NCBI RefSeq assembly: GCF_000499845.2
Contig: NC_023755.2
Span: 35,476,023-35,540,022, forward strand
Source of the DNA: Phaseolus vulgaris
Lineage: Eukaryota; Streptophyta; Magnoliopsida; Fabales; Fabaceae
DNA: 64,000 nt
Direction: 5' to 3'
Shown here piece after piece: positions 45,245 to 56,160 of the stretch. The position numbers and the translations under genes were made by a program. The first letter of the stretch is position 1. Each line of letters begins with the position of its first letter. The notes beneath the pieces were generated by a model. The model worked only from the letters and a program-made list of their open reading frames with translations. It made no database searches and was not told where the DNA came from.

Positions 45245-46657
45245 TATTGGTAACAACTTAAATAAGAAACAGAGAAGCCCCCCTCGGTTCTTTTTCTTTC
45301 TTTCTTCCTTCACTCTCCATCTCTCCAACCCTCTTCTTTCTCTCATTATTTCTCACTCAATACATCATCTATTTCAGAATCTAATCGCACCACATTGTAG
45401 CTGAGGAGTTAAGAAACATTTCTACCGATCAGATTTTCAAATATAGTAAGTCATTTTTGCTCTAAAGACCATTTTCTATTTTTCTCTATGATTTAGTTAT
45501 CAATATTAGTGAGGTCAGTTGAGAAAAATGTTTCTTTCAACTTGATTAAGCCCATACTAAAATTTGGTAATATTTGGATAACTTGCTCTAGGTTCCTAAA
45601 TTTTGGAGTGGTTCCCTTGTTTGAGGTAAATTTTCCATTAGTGAAATTTCAGGTAAAGGAAACTAACTTTAACTTTCAATAGTACCTTATGCTAGAAGAT
45701 CTAAATGTGGAGGGGACATGGTCCCAAGTTTCAATTTCTCTTGCAGGGATGTTAGTTGATAAAATTGTTTGATCTTATGTTGTGTGAACATGTATAAATA
45801 TTATATTTTGATAGTGTGAAAGTTAAATATTGTTTTTGATGTTGGAAAGGTTCTTGAATGGTATGAATTTTTAAATGTTGTGATTGAATGATATGTATTA
45901 TATATGAATGATGAAAATTATATGAAATTGATGTCATACATTTAGGATAATGTATGAGTTGTTGTTTGAAGGCATTAAGTATGAAAATCATATGTTTAAC
46001 AGATATTTTCTAGCTTCACTGATGATCTAAGTCATATAGACTAAGATATTAGGTGGTGAGAAACTGAGAGGGAGTTCATACACACCGGGTCCCGCTGTAG
46101 ACACTCAGTATTGGATGTTTGAACTTATCCTGATCCTTTCTCTTGAATTCATTGGTAATCTTTGGATCAGGTGTTAGTTTATGGTAGGGGCATAGTTAAT
46201 GAGTCTTCCAAAAGACGATGAATTCATGTATAGTCAGTGAGATTGAAATGAAATTCAATGATTATGATTGAAAATAGATCCATGTGTGGTCTATGTGAAT
46301 GATGGAGTTTGTATTGAAATTTTATATGACAACATTTAAAGAAATGTTTATAAATGATTAATTTGATTGGTTCTTTTTGCATGAATTAAGTATGTTATGG
46401 AATTTATTTTCATTAGCTTACCCTTTTTTTTTGTGTTTGAACTGCGATGATTGTACTACGTACATGAGCAGAGATGATCATACAAGTGTCGAAGGGTCTG
46501 GAGGGCTTTAGGATGTAGTTTTGAACCTTATATTATTAATATTTGTATTTCTATAAGTCATAATCTTGTACTAGAAATATTTTGAAAAACTTTACGCTTA
46601 TATAGAAATATGTAGAATGTGTATTGTAATAGTTAGATGTATTTTCGGGGTGTTACA
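45245..46657. mobile_element. Probable solo LTR of a gypsy-type element
   Basis: The right end GGGGTGTTACA (46647-46657) is a common gypsy LTR terminus in plants, and near the left TGGTAACA (45248) resembles its inverted partner. Between lie C/T-rich text with TCTCCAACCCTCTTCTTTCT and GTCCCGCTGTAGACACTCAG, phrases I recall from legume LTRs, and no coding. The left edge and the target duplication (TTTAT against TTATA) are not clean. Confidence 0.5.
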
Positions 46658-46687
46658 TTATAAAATATGAAATATTTTTATATCTAA

Positions 46688-47118
46688 CACTACAAGAAAA
46701 TCATTAAATAGTAACTAAATTTAGAGAAAAAAAATAATTAGGCACTATATTGATTACATTAGATACTATTGTAGAGACTAAAAAATTATTTGTATCTAAA
46801 GTGATTTATAATATTAATAAAAATTTATAAAATGTTTTCTAAATTAGTATGTAAATTAACTATCAAAGTTTTAGCAACTAATATTTTAGTTTTTAAATTA
46901 GTTTCTAAAAGAATAATAGAGACTAATTTAAAAAGTAGTAAGTTGCTAAAACTTTGGTAGATAATGATTAGATACTAATTTAAAAACTATTTTATAAATT
47001 TGTATTATAATAAAAATTATTTTAGATACTAATTTTTATTTTAGTTTATAAAATAATTTTTAATTTAATTAAATAATAATTAATTATTTTAGTATTTAAA
47101 GTTAGTTTCTATTTAATC
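46688..47118. mobile_element. CACTA-type MITE, right end decayed
   Basis: It starts CACTACAAGAAAATCATTAA, identical to the first 20 bases of the MITE at 41902. The interior shows the same mirrored phrases (AGTTTCTATTTAAT near the right end), but the final TTTTCTTGTAGTG is degraded. Confidence 0.72.
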
Positions 47119-47378
47119 GATGTAAAATTGTTTGATATAAATTATATACACGTATATTAGAATATTGTATATACATATAGCATTAGGATATGTAGCTTAA
47201 TAACTCTCCATCCTTTTACTGCTTCAGATTCTGCTATATGTAATGTATATTCTTCCTTCAAACCATTAGTATACACAAATGCCTCATAATTGATGAACAT
47301 GTATGTGGTGACTAAAATCTGGAGTAAAAATGAAACCCACCATCATTTCTGTAACTGTAATAAGAACCATATTTTATA

Positions 47379-47651
47379 TGTTGGAAATCTCACTTTCAGA
47401 AGTGAGGATAATTCATTGTATATAAGAGAGTGCAAACCTCATCTCATGAACCGGTTTTATAGGTTGAGTTAGACTTAAAGTTCACTTTTTAATATCGTAT
47501 CAGAGCTATTTAAAGTTTATCCTAACGATAGTTTGTTGAATCTATCGTGTCACGCACGAGTTGTCATTCTCGACATGAAGTGAATGCAAACTTCATTTCA
47601 TAAGCCGATTTTATGGGATTGAGTTAGACTTAAAGTCAACTTAGTAATATT
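47379..47651 (+). mobile_element. Very small TRIM element
   Basis: One LTR (47379-47494) begins TGTTGGAAATCTCAC and ends GGTTGAGTTAGACTTAAAG, then TTCACTTTTTAATA. It is followed by a tRNA-iMet-type primer site, CGTATCAGAGCT (47496-47507). After only about 70 bp a partial second copy of the LTR appears (47578-47651: GTGAATGCAAACTTCATTTC, GAGTTAGACTTAAAGTCAAC). The same LTR family appears on the minus strand at 21.8-22.9 kb. Confidence 0.68.
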
Positions 47652-47659
47652 ATATATGA

Positions 47660-49787
47660 AACTTACTATTCCGGGACTAGATTATCTTACAAAAGTCTAT
47701 TAACTGAAGTGACAATAATAAAGCAAAATTATATAAAAAAATTCTAAAATTAAATATTAATAAGTATAAATCATATTAAGATAGGCTCATCGAGAAAAAA
47801 AAAAAAGTTTATCAACACTTAATAAAATAATTTCCAACAAAATACACGAAACCTCACCTGCGGTTGAAAGGGAAAGAATAGTTAAAACAGGTTTATGTTG
47901 TTCTGTATTATCTTTTATCACTTCAACTGTAATCACAGTAAGATGTATGAGCATTGAATGGCATGAGACATAAAGCAAGAGATAGTTGTTGGATTAGTTG
48001 CACTTAAAAGTTTTTGGATAAGAATCCAAGACAAGTAACAAATAGAATTCCATTCTTTTTTATATAATTTATCTTTTCCTTTACGCTTTCCTCGTTATCA
48101 TAATAATGACCAATAGTCATGCAAGTAAAAAATTAATGAAAGGGATTGGAGTTGATGCTTACATTATAAAGTAAAGGGGTCATTTGCTTTCAGATTTTCT
48201 TTTTTATCTTTTTATTACAAAAATGGCTACCTTGTTTTTACTTTATTTTCTATGAAAATCTTTGAATTTAACAAACAAACGAATATTTTTATAATTGAAT
48301 TTAAAATAAAAAATAAAACTAATTTTTCTCCACTAAAACAACTCCTAAAATTCTATTAAAAAACAGTGAGATTTAACACACACACAAAGCATGTGTGTGT
48401 ATGATAATAGAGCTATTTGCTCACTGGCTGCTAGCTTTATTTTGTGGTGTGTAGAGTAGCAAGGAATTGATGAATGATGTTGGTGCGTGAACCAATAAAG
48501 TTCTATTTATTTAAACTTGGAGGAGGAAAAGGCTCACAACTTTGCTTTTCATTTGAAAGAAACTTGACTTCTATTGTTTTCCACGCGTAATGCATTGTGT
48601 CAAAATTTTCATTTTTGTATATTGAGACTCCAATAGTATTTTTAGTAGAGTATACCTAGCTATGATATGAGGTTACTTAGGGTGGAATCATTTGAACATG
48701 ATGACGAGAAACAATGTTCATTTCCTTCCTTCTTAATATAGAGAAATTGTCTTTCACTTTTTTCTTCTTATCAACACTTAATCAAAGAACTTCAAATTTT
48801 ACTAAGCCAAAAAATGCCTATTTCGATCGATAACCGTATGGTTCTTTGTGAGAATGAAATATACGTCAACTTAATACATCAATTTCGTTAAGGATGTAAT
48901 TTTCAACTAAACTTTCAACTAATTGTTAATCCACATATATATCTTACTCTAAATAGTTTCAACTTTTATAATTTTGCCATTTAGAGAGTTTTTCCTCATA
49001 CCTCTAATAAGGCCTAGTAAGAAATATTAAATTTCAATGACCATTAACATTATTTTACTACTATTATTTTACTTCAATATAGCTACATGCTGAAGATTCT
49101 ATCTTCTACCTTCACCAACAAGACTTTAAAAGAGGGAGAAGGTATTATAAAGTGATTATGTGTGTATAATATGTTTTTCAGGGTTCAATCATTTATATGA
49201 TTTGATAATTTTGTTGGATGAACAAACATAAGATAGATTATGATAAACAAATATATAATGTTAGTAGAGTTTCTTTCATGTGTTGTCGTATATTCATTTT
49301 TGCAAAAAGGAAAGGATGTGACTTCACTAATAACACAAAAATTGTGATATAAAATTTATATATATATGTGTGTGTATGATATGACTTGTGTGTGAAAGAT
49401 ATAGTGTTGGAAGACACACACCGCATCAAGTGTGTATCTTATCAAGTGTGTATCTTGTCATGTGTAGACACGTTATAATAGGTTTTTCTTGACAAAGTAC
49501 ACAAATGATGGATCATGGATGCTCCCAACAAATGTGTATCAGTCACTCACAACATCATTTTTTGGTATGTTAATCATAATATATGTTTATATTTAATTGC
49601 TATGCTTCTTAATTATCCTTTATGTTACCTAATCACAAATCAAAATGTGTATCTTTATATACCTTCATTTGTAACTTTATTCTTGTTGTTCAACTTATTT
49701 ATACTTGCTCTAACAAATTTGTCACTTTAGTGTCAAGTATTAATTTGACTTTGAGTTAGTTGAATGTTTTAAGCTTATATGTTTTTT
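47660..49787. other. AT-rich stretch, no gene seen
   Basis: Short GT-rich patches occur (48378-48405 and 49365-49490, the latter with ATCAAGTGTGTATCTT twice). No frame is convincing. Confidence 0.5.
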
Positions 49788-49860
49788 TATCAGCAAATAA
49801 TAAATGAAATAAATTGAACTATTTGAGAAATATTTTAACCCTTATACTAAACTCATCTTT
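49788..49860 (-). mobile_element. Short LINE 3' tail
   Basis: T-run then ATCAGCAAATAATAAATG and AATATTTTAACCCTTATAC, the complement of the family tail. No target duplication was located. Confidence 0.55.
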
Positions 49861-50103
49861 CTTTATGCTTTTAGTGAGGTTTTTTGTTTATGATTGAAAA
49901 AAAAACATTACCCTCATTGAATAATCCAATCCAAAACATAGTTATAGTATAATCAAGTATGACCTTATATAAAGTAAATAAATTTCCTATTTTGAGGTTG
50001 AAATTGTAATTTTATCACTATAAAAAGGTTTTTTGACCGTGATGAGGTTATTTTTTTTTGTTTTTACCAAAATGGAGTCCGTTTAAAAAAATTATAAATT
50101 TAG

Positions 50104-50340
50104 GCAAGTCGTGCCAATTCGGCACGACTTCATGTGCAGAAGTCGTCTCAATTAGGCATGACTTCTGCCATGTCATACTAAAGTCGTGCCAACTTGACAC
50201 GACTTATGCCCTGTCATATTGAAGTCGTGCCAACTTGGCACGACTTCTGCCCTGTCATACTGAAGTCGTGCCAACTTGACACGACTTCTGCCCTGTCATA
50301 CTGAAGTCGTGTCAACTTGGCACGACTTCTGCCACGTCAT
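50104..50340. repeat. Left hairpin array, about 41-bp period
   Basis: Units like GAAGTCGTGCCAACTTGGCA, then CGACTTCTGCCCTGTCATAC recur with single-base changes. Mismatches such as TTGACACG against TTGGCACG slightly weaken some hairpins. Confidence 0.9.
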
Positions 50341-50883
50341 AATTTTTTAATTTTATTGTTTATATATTGGGTAGTAAGTTATGTAATGTTAAAAATTAAT
50401 TTGATACATAATTTTCTAAGAGTGTTAGTTTTAAGGAACAAAAAATTAGATAATTGTGTATGGATCATGTTTGAATTGAATGAATAAATAAATAATTTAC
50501 TTCTAGTTCAACTTTATAGTTTTATTTTATATCTTGTAATGAATTTTACTAATTTGTTTAGTTCTAATTAATCTCTTCTCATCATTACGTGTTCTGTAAA
50601 ATCATTACTTCTCAAGCTATTTATTTTGCAAATTCACAACAATAATTCTCTATTTATTTTCCAAATACAATAAATTTTCATTTATGTATTTATTTCCAAA
50701 TTCAATAACAATTTTCTTCATTTTTTAATTAATCAAATAATCAAGTTATTGTATTACATTATCGTCAAACATGATCCATACACAATTATCCAATTTTTTG
50801 TTCCTTAAAACTAACACTCTTAGAAAATTATGTATCAAATTAATTTTTAACATTACATAACTTACTAAAAAAAATAAAAAATT

Positions 50884-51043
50884 ATGACGTGCAGAAGTCG
50901 TGTCAAGTTGGCACGACTTCAGTATGACAGGGCAGAAGTCGTGTCAAGTTGGCACGACTTTAGTATGACATGGCAGAAGTCGAGCTTAATTGGGACGACT
51001 TCTGCATATGAAGTCGTGCCGAATTGGCACGACTTGCCTAAAT
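50884..51043. repeat. Right hairpin array (inverted relative to the left)
   Basis: GCAGAAGTCGTGTCAAGTTG, then GCACGACTTCAGTATGACAG units, the reverse of the left array, with fewer copies. Confidence 0.9.
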
Positions 51044-51123
51044 TTGTAATTTTTAAACGGACCCCATTTTGATAAAAACAAAAAAAAATTAACCCCATCA
51101 TGGTCAAAAAAACCCTATAAAAA

Positions 51124-51756
51124 CTATTAATTAAAGTAAATGATATTAAGAGTAAAAGTTTTTTGTTTGAATAATACATTTCATTCTATCATGTTTTCTT
51201 TTGTTTTAAAAGCTAATGTTTACAACTTATGAATTTTAAATTTTCAAGTTCTTAATAGGTATGACTATTTAGTATAATATGAATTTACAATCAAATTATA
51301 CTCAATGTTTTAGAACAAATAAATTTTTCACGTTTTTTAAAAATTGAGGGCAGATAAACTTTCAAGCATTATAATTTCTAGCAAAAAATTGTTATAGAAA
51401 TAAATAAACAAGTTAAGTTTTGCGAAAAAAACACGCTATTTGTAGAAAGAAATTTGATAAATTGTTGATAACGGAATCATCTTCCTAAATATATTTAATA
51501 TTAACTATTTTTTAAAACAAGAGGTTTTACGGTGTCAATAGATTTTGAACAATTTAAAATGCATAAAGATATTTTAGTTTTTTTGTTAAATGTTAAGAAA
51601 TTTTTCTTCACTATAATATGAATCTTCTCTATAACCTGCATAATCACTATATCAACCCATCAAATTATCTACGTAAGTTGAACTAGCCAAATTGTAGAAT
51701 TTTAAAGAAAAGTGTATAATTTTTGAAAAATAATTTTTTGGCCCAACCTAGCTACT
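51124..51756. other. AT-rich spacer, no gene seen
   Basis: Nothing recognised between the two Mutator-like elements. Confidence 0.5.
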
Positions 51757-52141
51757 TTCAATGTGGTTTGCTTCTTCGTGCACCACCATAGGTTTTTGTA
51801 GCAACCCATAGTAAGTGGAATTACATTTTTATCTTTCATTAAATAATTAAAAACTCAAAACTCTACATAGTATTTTTCTTACTCTTTCTTCTTTCTTCTC
51901 CTACTGCAGCATCCCAAGCCCCCTCAAGTTGATGTTTTTTTCTGGCTGAAGGAATTTGTGATGGTTCTTTGACAAAGTTTTAAAGTTTTTGCAGTGTCTT
52001 TGTGATTGTTTGGTTGAAAATGTTAATTTTTGAGTTTTTTTCACTCTGCTTGTTGTTTTTTTTTTTTAAGAGTTGTTTTTTTTTTCAAAGCCTTACACAT
52101 TACGTAAATTGGAAGAGAAATATGAACTGCAAGTGGAATTT

Positions 52142-52480
52142 AGATTATTTAATCCAGAATCAATTATTTTTTAAAAAAAACATATACCGAATAATTCAAA
52201 AGTTAATTTTGGATCTAGTTTTAACTTTAGGATTATTTAATCCAGTATATTTTTTTAAAATAATTATTTTCGGATTATTTAATCCATAAATCTATTTCAT
52301 ATCTAGATAAAATATTTTGGATTAGGTAATCCAAAACACAAAATTGTAATATGGTTTACATAATTTGGATTATTTATCCAGATTTGGAGGAGAGTTTTGG
52401 ATTATCCAATCCATAAGGCACATAAAATTTGAATTTGATTATGAAATTATATAATCCAAAGATTCATCGGATTATTCAAT
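52142..52480. repeat. GGATTATTTAATCC palindrome cluster
   Basis: Examples: AGATTATTTAATCC, GGATTATTTAATCC (twice), GGATTAGGTAATCC, GGATTATCCAATCC, each a 5-6-bp arm palindrome, irregularly spaced. Confidence 0.85.
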
Positions 52481-52544
52481 TTGGAATACACACAAACGTA
52501 CCACCAAAACACATAAATGAAAAACCCAACGTTGAATATTCACC

Positions 52545-52700
52545 TCAAACAACAACGACCACGACCAACCATCGCCAATGACTGTCAACTACCACAAACA
52601 CAACTCAGCACCACCACAAACACAACTCAACACCACCACAACAACCACCAACGCTTTCAAGACTTTCTTCACTCACCAATAGTTCCACACCACCACACAT
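52545..52700. repeat. ACC/ACA-rich low-complexity tract
   Basis: CACCACAAACACAACTCA repeated with variation. A 71-codon frame through it is composition-driven. Confidence 0.7.
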
Positions 52701-52810
52701 TCAACCCAATACCTCATACTTTTTTTACATAACGACATTTGTGGAATTATCAAATTTATGGGGTGCCAGAATAACATATGGGGTTGGAGGAAGAAAGAGC
52801 CTTCAATGTG

Positions 52811-53199
52811 TTAGTGGGTAAGAGTGTTTGTGGGTTGGTTGGGTAGGATTTGGACAAATTCATTATCCATATGTACAATCTGAAAGGTATTTCTGGATCT
52901 GAAATTACATTTTGAATTATATAATTCAGAATACCATTTTAATTAAGGGGATGTTACGAATTGTACAATCCGGTATACACCAAAAAAATGAAAAAAAAAA
53001 TTTAAGTGAACGAAAACATAACTATCACCTATAAAAATACAACAAAATTTATCTCAATCACCAACGTTTACCACCAGTCATCACAAGCAACCATCACTAA
53101 AGAAGAATGTACAACACTCTTCATCATACTTAAAAGAATATTGTTAAAATTAAAAAAATATATATGAAGGTGTAGTGTGATACCCCTATACTCTGGTAA
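52811..53199. other. Spacer with further GAATTATATAATTC-type palindromes
   Basis: TTTGAATTATATAATTCAGA (about 52912) and GAATTGTACAATCC (about 52960) suggest a further decayed hairpin element, but no termini were found. Confidence 0.4.
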
Positions 53200-53208
53200 T
53201 GAAATTAG

Positions 53209-53577
53209 GGCTGCTTCTTCCTCCACCTCCATACCTTCTTCTCTCACCTCCATAGATTTTCGTATTTCCAAAAATGCCCCTCTGTAATATTCCGGATTAC
53301 ATAATCCGGAAGTCATTTTTCAAATTTGTAATTAGCTTCCGGATTATATAATTCGGAAGTCATTTTTCATATGCATGATTACTTTCTGGATTACATAATC
53401 TGGAAGTCTTTTTTAACTTCCGAATTATGTAATCCGGAAGTCTTTTTTCAAATGCGTTTCCGGATTACATAATCCGGAAGCTATTCTATGGGGGTGGCAC
53501 AAGAAGGATAAAATTGTATTTTCATGTTGTGCATGGAGGTGCCAGAAGAAGATATGGAGGTGCAGGAAGAAACAGTC
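53209..53577. mobile_element. Mutator-like MITE with CCGGATTACATAATCCGG palindromes, 369 bp
   Basis: TGAAATTAG is exactly repeated at 53200-53208 and 53578-53586. Termini: GGCTGCTTCTTCCTCCACCT and the complement of GGTGCAGGAAGAAACAGTC, continuing inward for about 50 bp. The interior (53286-53482) holds six copies of a palindrome centred on CCGGATTACATAATCCGG, spaced by GTCATTTTTCA or GTCTTTTTTCA. It has no coding capacity. Confidence 0.9.
53286..53482. repeat. CTTCCGGATTAC..AATCCGGAAG palindrome array
   Basis: Six units of about 35-40 bp. The 24-bp unit is a near-perfect palindrome; changes are mostly single transitions. Confidence 0.92.
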
Positions 53578-53586
53578 TGAAATTAG

Positions 53587-53946
53587 TTATGGACTATGAT
53601 TTATATTTGGAACTAGGCCCAAAATTAAGTCCAATTTTAATAATTCTACCCACTTTCTGTATTGAAGCATTAAGCTCAAACTTAACACATAATAAACTTG
53701 CATTATTTAAAGCTTTTACGTTCAATGAATTTAGGCCTTGAATTTATAATCTAATAATAATTTTTATTATTTTATGTATTTCGTTCAAACAAATTGCTTA
53801 TTTTTCCAGGGTTTATTTTATCACCAAATGATAGCAAGAGGACTTTAATTTTTAAAAAAAAAAACTGAAAACAGATGGTAATATTGTCTAAAAAACAAAA
53901 ACAATAATAAAATATTAATAATATTAATGTATTAATAAATTTCTTC

Positions 53947-53985
<39 letters not shown>

Positions 53986-54060
53986 TTAACCGGGTGAAAT
54001 TTTAGTTTATGTATTGAATTTTTAAAAAATTGTCGTCAATAAGCAAACAATGGAATCCAA
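53587..54060. other. AT-rich spacer with (AT)n run at about 53950-53979
   Basis: No gene seen. Confidence 0.5.
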
Positions 54061-54475
54061 TGGCCCAACCAGCCCATATTTTTCGAATGGCCAATCAAGC
54101 AAGACTTTTGCTTTATACACCCAATCAATTATTACCGGCAACCCATGACTGAAGTGGAATGACAAAAATATCTTCTTTAGTTTTTAAATAGGAGTGAAAG
54201 TGCAGGAATGTATTATATAGATTTGAGTTTATAGAATATCTTTTTGGATTCGGCTTTCCAGAACAACTTTCCAAATTAGTTTTTCTGGAATAACTTTTCT
54301 TAATAGTCTTTTTTGAAATATGTTTCAGTATTTTTTTTTATGGAATCTCTTTTCTAAAATTTATTATTTGTATTTTGGATTAGATTTTCCATAACAGTTT
54401 TCTATAATAATATTTATGGAACATTTTTCCAAAATAGTTTTTTTTAGAATATGTTCCAAAAAAAAAATTCCATAT
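54061..54475. mobile_element. Fragment related to the palindrome-bearing Mutator-like elements
   Basis: GCAACCCATGACTGAAGTGG, then AATGACAAAAATATCTTCTT at 54138-54176 parallels GCAACCCATAGTAAGTGG, then AATTACATTTTTATCTTTC of the 51766 element (about 51802-51840). It is followed by TTTCTGGAATAACTTTTC-like repeats to 54470. No right end; LINE sequence starts at about 54476. Confidence 0.5.
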
Positions 54476-56160
54476 AGCTGGTGTGTTAAGGAAACTTGTC
54501 GAGTTGAATTTGGTTGAGAGTTTGAAGATTGTGGTTAAGAAGGTAAATGTTAATATGCTTCAATTCGCAAATGAAACTTTGTTTTTTGTGAAGCTAATAC
54601 TAAAAATGTGTTTATAATCGAGGTAACTTTGAATTGTTTTGAACTAACCTCTGGCCTTAAGGTCAACTTCTTGAAGAGTAGGATTGGTGGGATGGGAGTT
54701 GATCAGATTATACGTTTTGCTGCAATTCTCAAATGTGAAGTGATATTCCTTTTAAGTATTTGGGGATGCTTGTGGGGGTGTCATAAGAGAGGTGCGTTTT
54801 GGGTTGGAGTGGTAGATAGAATTAAAAACAGATTGGGTAGGTGGAGAGGTAGATTTTTGTCGATGGCAGGGAGGATTTGTTTAATTAAGTATGTTCTTTC
54901 GTCTATACCGTTGTTCTATGTTTCTTTGTATAAAATGTCTTCTTCAGTGTTGAAGGAAATTGTTAAGTTACAAAGAGACTTCTTGTGGGGTTGGGGTTCA
55001 AAAGGAAGGAAGATTTATTGGGCTTATTGGAAAAAGGTATGTGAGCCACGAGAAGCTGGTGATCTAGGTATTCTAGATATAAGGCTTTTCAATGTGGCCA
55101 TGTGGGGGAAATGGATTTGGTGTTTGAGCTTTGATAAGGATGGCTTGTGGAAAGAGGTCCTTTAGTCTAAATATGGAGGATGGAGAAACTTGAAAGTGAA
55201 TCATGTTTACAACAAGGACTCTCTTTGGTGGAGAGATTTGAAGGGGATATTGGAAGATGGAGGAGTGGGGTAGGAGTTTCGAGAATTGTTTTGAGTGTGC
55301 AGTCGAAAACAGGGAGAAAATTTCGTTCTGGGATGATATTTTGGTAGGTACTGAAGATTTAAGGAGCAGATTTCTTATATTGTTTTATTTGAGTATTAGC
55401 AAAGACGCAAGTTTGGCTCCTTTTGGGGAGTGTCTTAACGGATCTTGGAAGTGGGATCTAGTTTGGAGAAGGGGCTTGTTCGATTGGGAGAAGACTAAGG
55501 AACTTCAGCTTCTACAGGTGCTTAATGGATAGTCTTGTCTTGGATAAGGAAGATTGTTGGGTTTGGAAGGGTGGTGTGACTTCTGGGTACACCATTAGTT
55601 TGACCTACAATGTATTGAGGGGTTCTTCTGGAAGAGTTTGTTCGCCTGTGATTGAATCTTTTTGGAAGATCTTATCTATACCCTCAACTCATTTTACTGC
55701 CTAGAGAGTGTTGGGTAACAAAATTGCTTCTAAAGTGAATCTGTTAAGAAGAGGGGTTGTGGTTGATTTTATGTCTTATTGTTTCTGTGGGGAGGCAGAT
55801 GAGACCACAAAGCATTTGTTTTTCAAATGTAGAATTGTTTGGTTAGTTTGGAACCAATGTTATGCTTGATATCGGTAGATCATATCGATCATGTTTCACA
55901 TTTTCTGCATTTTAAATTGTGTAATGTTCCAACCTATATTAATGTCATTTGGGAAAGTGTCTGAATTCCAGTTATTGGTGAGATCTTGAGGCATATGAAT
56001 ATTTTCATCTTTAAAGGTGGAATGATAGATCATTCTGAATTTTTTGTTTCTTTGGTCCAACTAAAGGTCTAGTCTTGAATTACATCTAAAACTGCGCACG
56101 TTTGTTTTTCCTGATCGGATTGGTGTCTAGACCCATTGACGTGTTTGTTTATAATTAAAA
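54476..56160 (+). pseudogene. LINE ORF2 remnant: end of RT to zf-RVT
   Basis: The RT palm block reads MLQFANETLFF where LINEs have FADDT, so the catalytic Asp pair is lost. Then come LTSGLKVNFLKSRIGGMGVD, RGRFLSMAGRICLIKYVLSS, IPLFYVSLYKM, LQRDFLWGWGSKGRKIYWAY, and EAGDLGILDIRLFNVAMWGK, typical of RT thumb/connection. After a TAG at 55165 follow SKYGGWRNLK and SLWWRDLKG. Further shifted pieces include FWDDILVGTEDLRSRF and zf-RVT remains near 55700-55860 (KVNLLRRGVV, KHLFFKCRIVW) and SDWCLDPLT at 56115. There are several frameshifts and stops, no family tail to the right, and both ends truncated. Confidence 0.88.

Larger units (their letters stand above)
50027..51114. mobile_element. Mutator-like non-autonomous element with AAGTCGTGCC hairpin arrays
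   Basis: The ends are GGTTTTTTGACC and GGTCAAAAAAACC, and CTATAAAAA is perfectly duplicated on both sides (50018-50026 and 51115-51123); a 9-bp duplication is the Mutator signature. The inverted repeats extend some 350-450 bp inward. Each arm contains tandem units of about 41 bp holding the palindrome AAGTCGTGCC..GGCACGACTT (10-bp arms, 5-base loop), about five units on the left and three or four on the right. The short centre has no coding. The whole element can fold into one large stem with many secondary hairpins. Confidence 0.9.
51766..52801. mobile_element. Mutator-like non-autonomous element with GGATTATTTAATCC palindromes
   Basis: TTCAATGTG flanks it exactly (51757-51765 and 52802-52810), a 9-bp duplication. 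The ends are imperfect inverted repeats, GTTTGCTTCTTCGTGCACC on the left and the complement of GGCTCTTTCTTCCTCCAACC on the right, and both match the termini of the element at 53209-53577. Between 52140 and 52480 the palindrome GGATTATTTAATCC and variants recurs at least six times. At 52545-52700 lies an ACC/ACA-rich low-complexity tract. No transposase coding. Confidence 0.82.

Noticed and set aside
52517..52732. His/Gln/Thr-rich 71-codon frame
   Set aside because: Low-complexity ACC/ACA tract within a Mutator-like element; no start context or homology.
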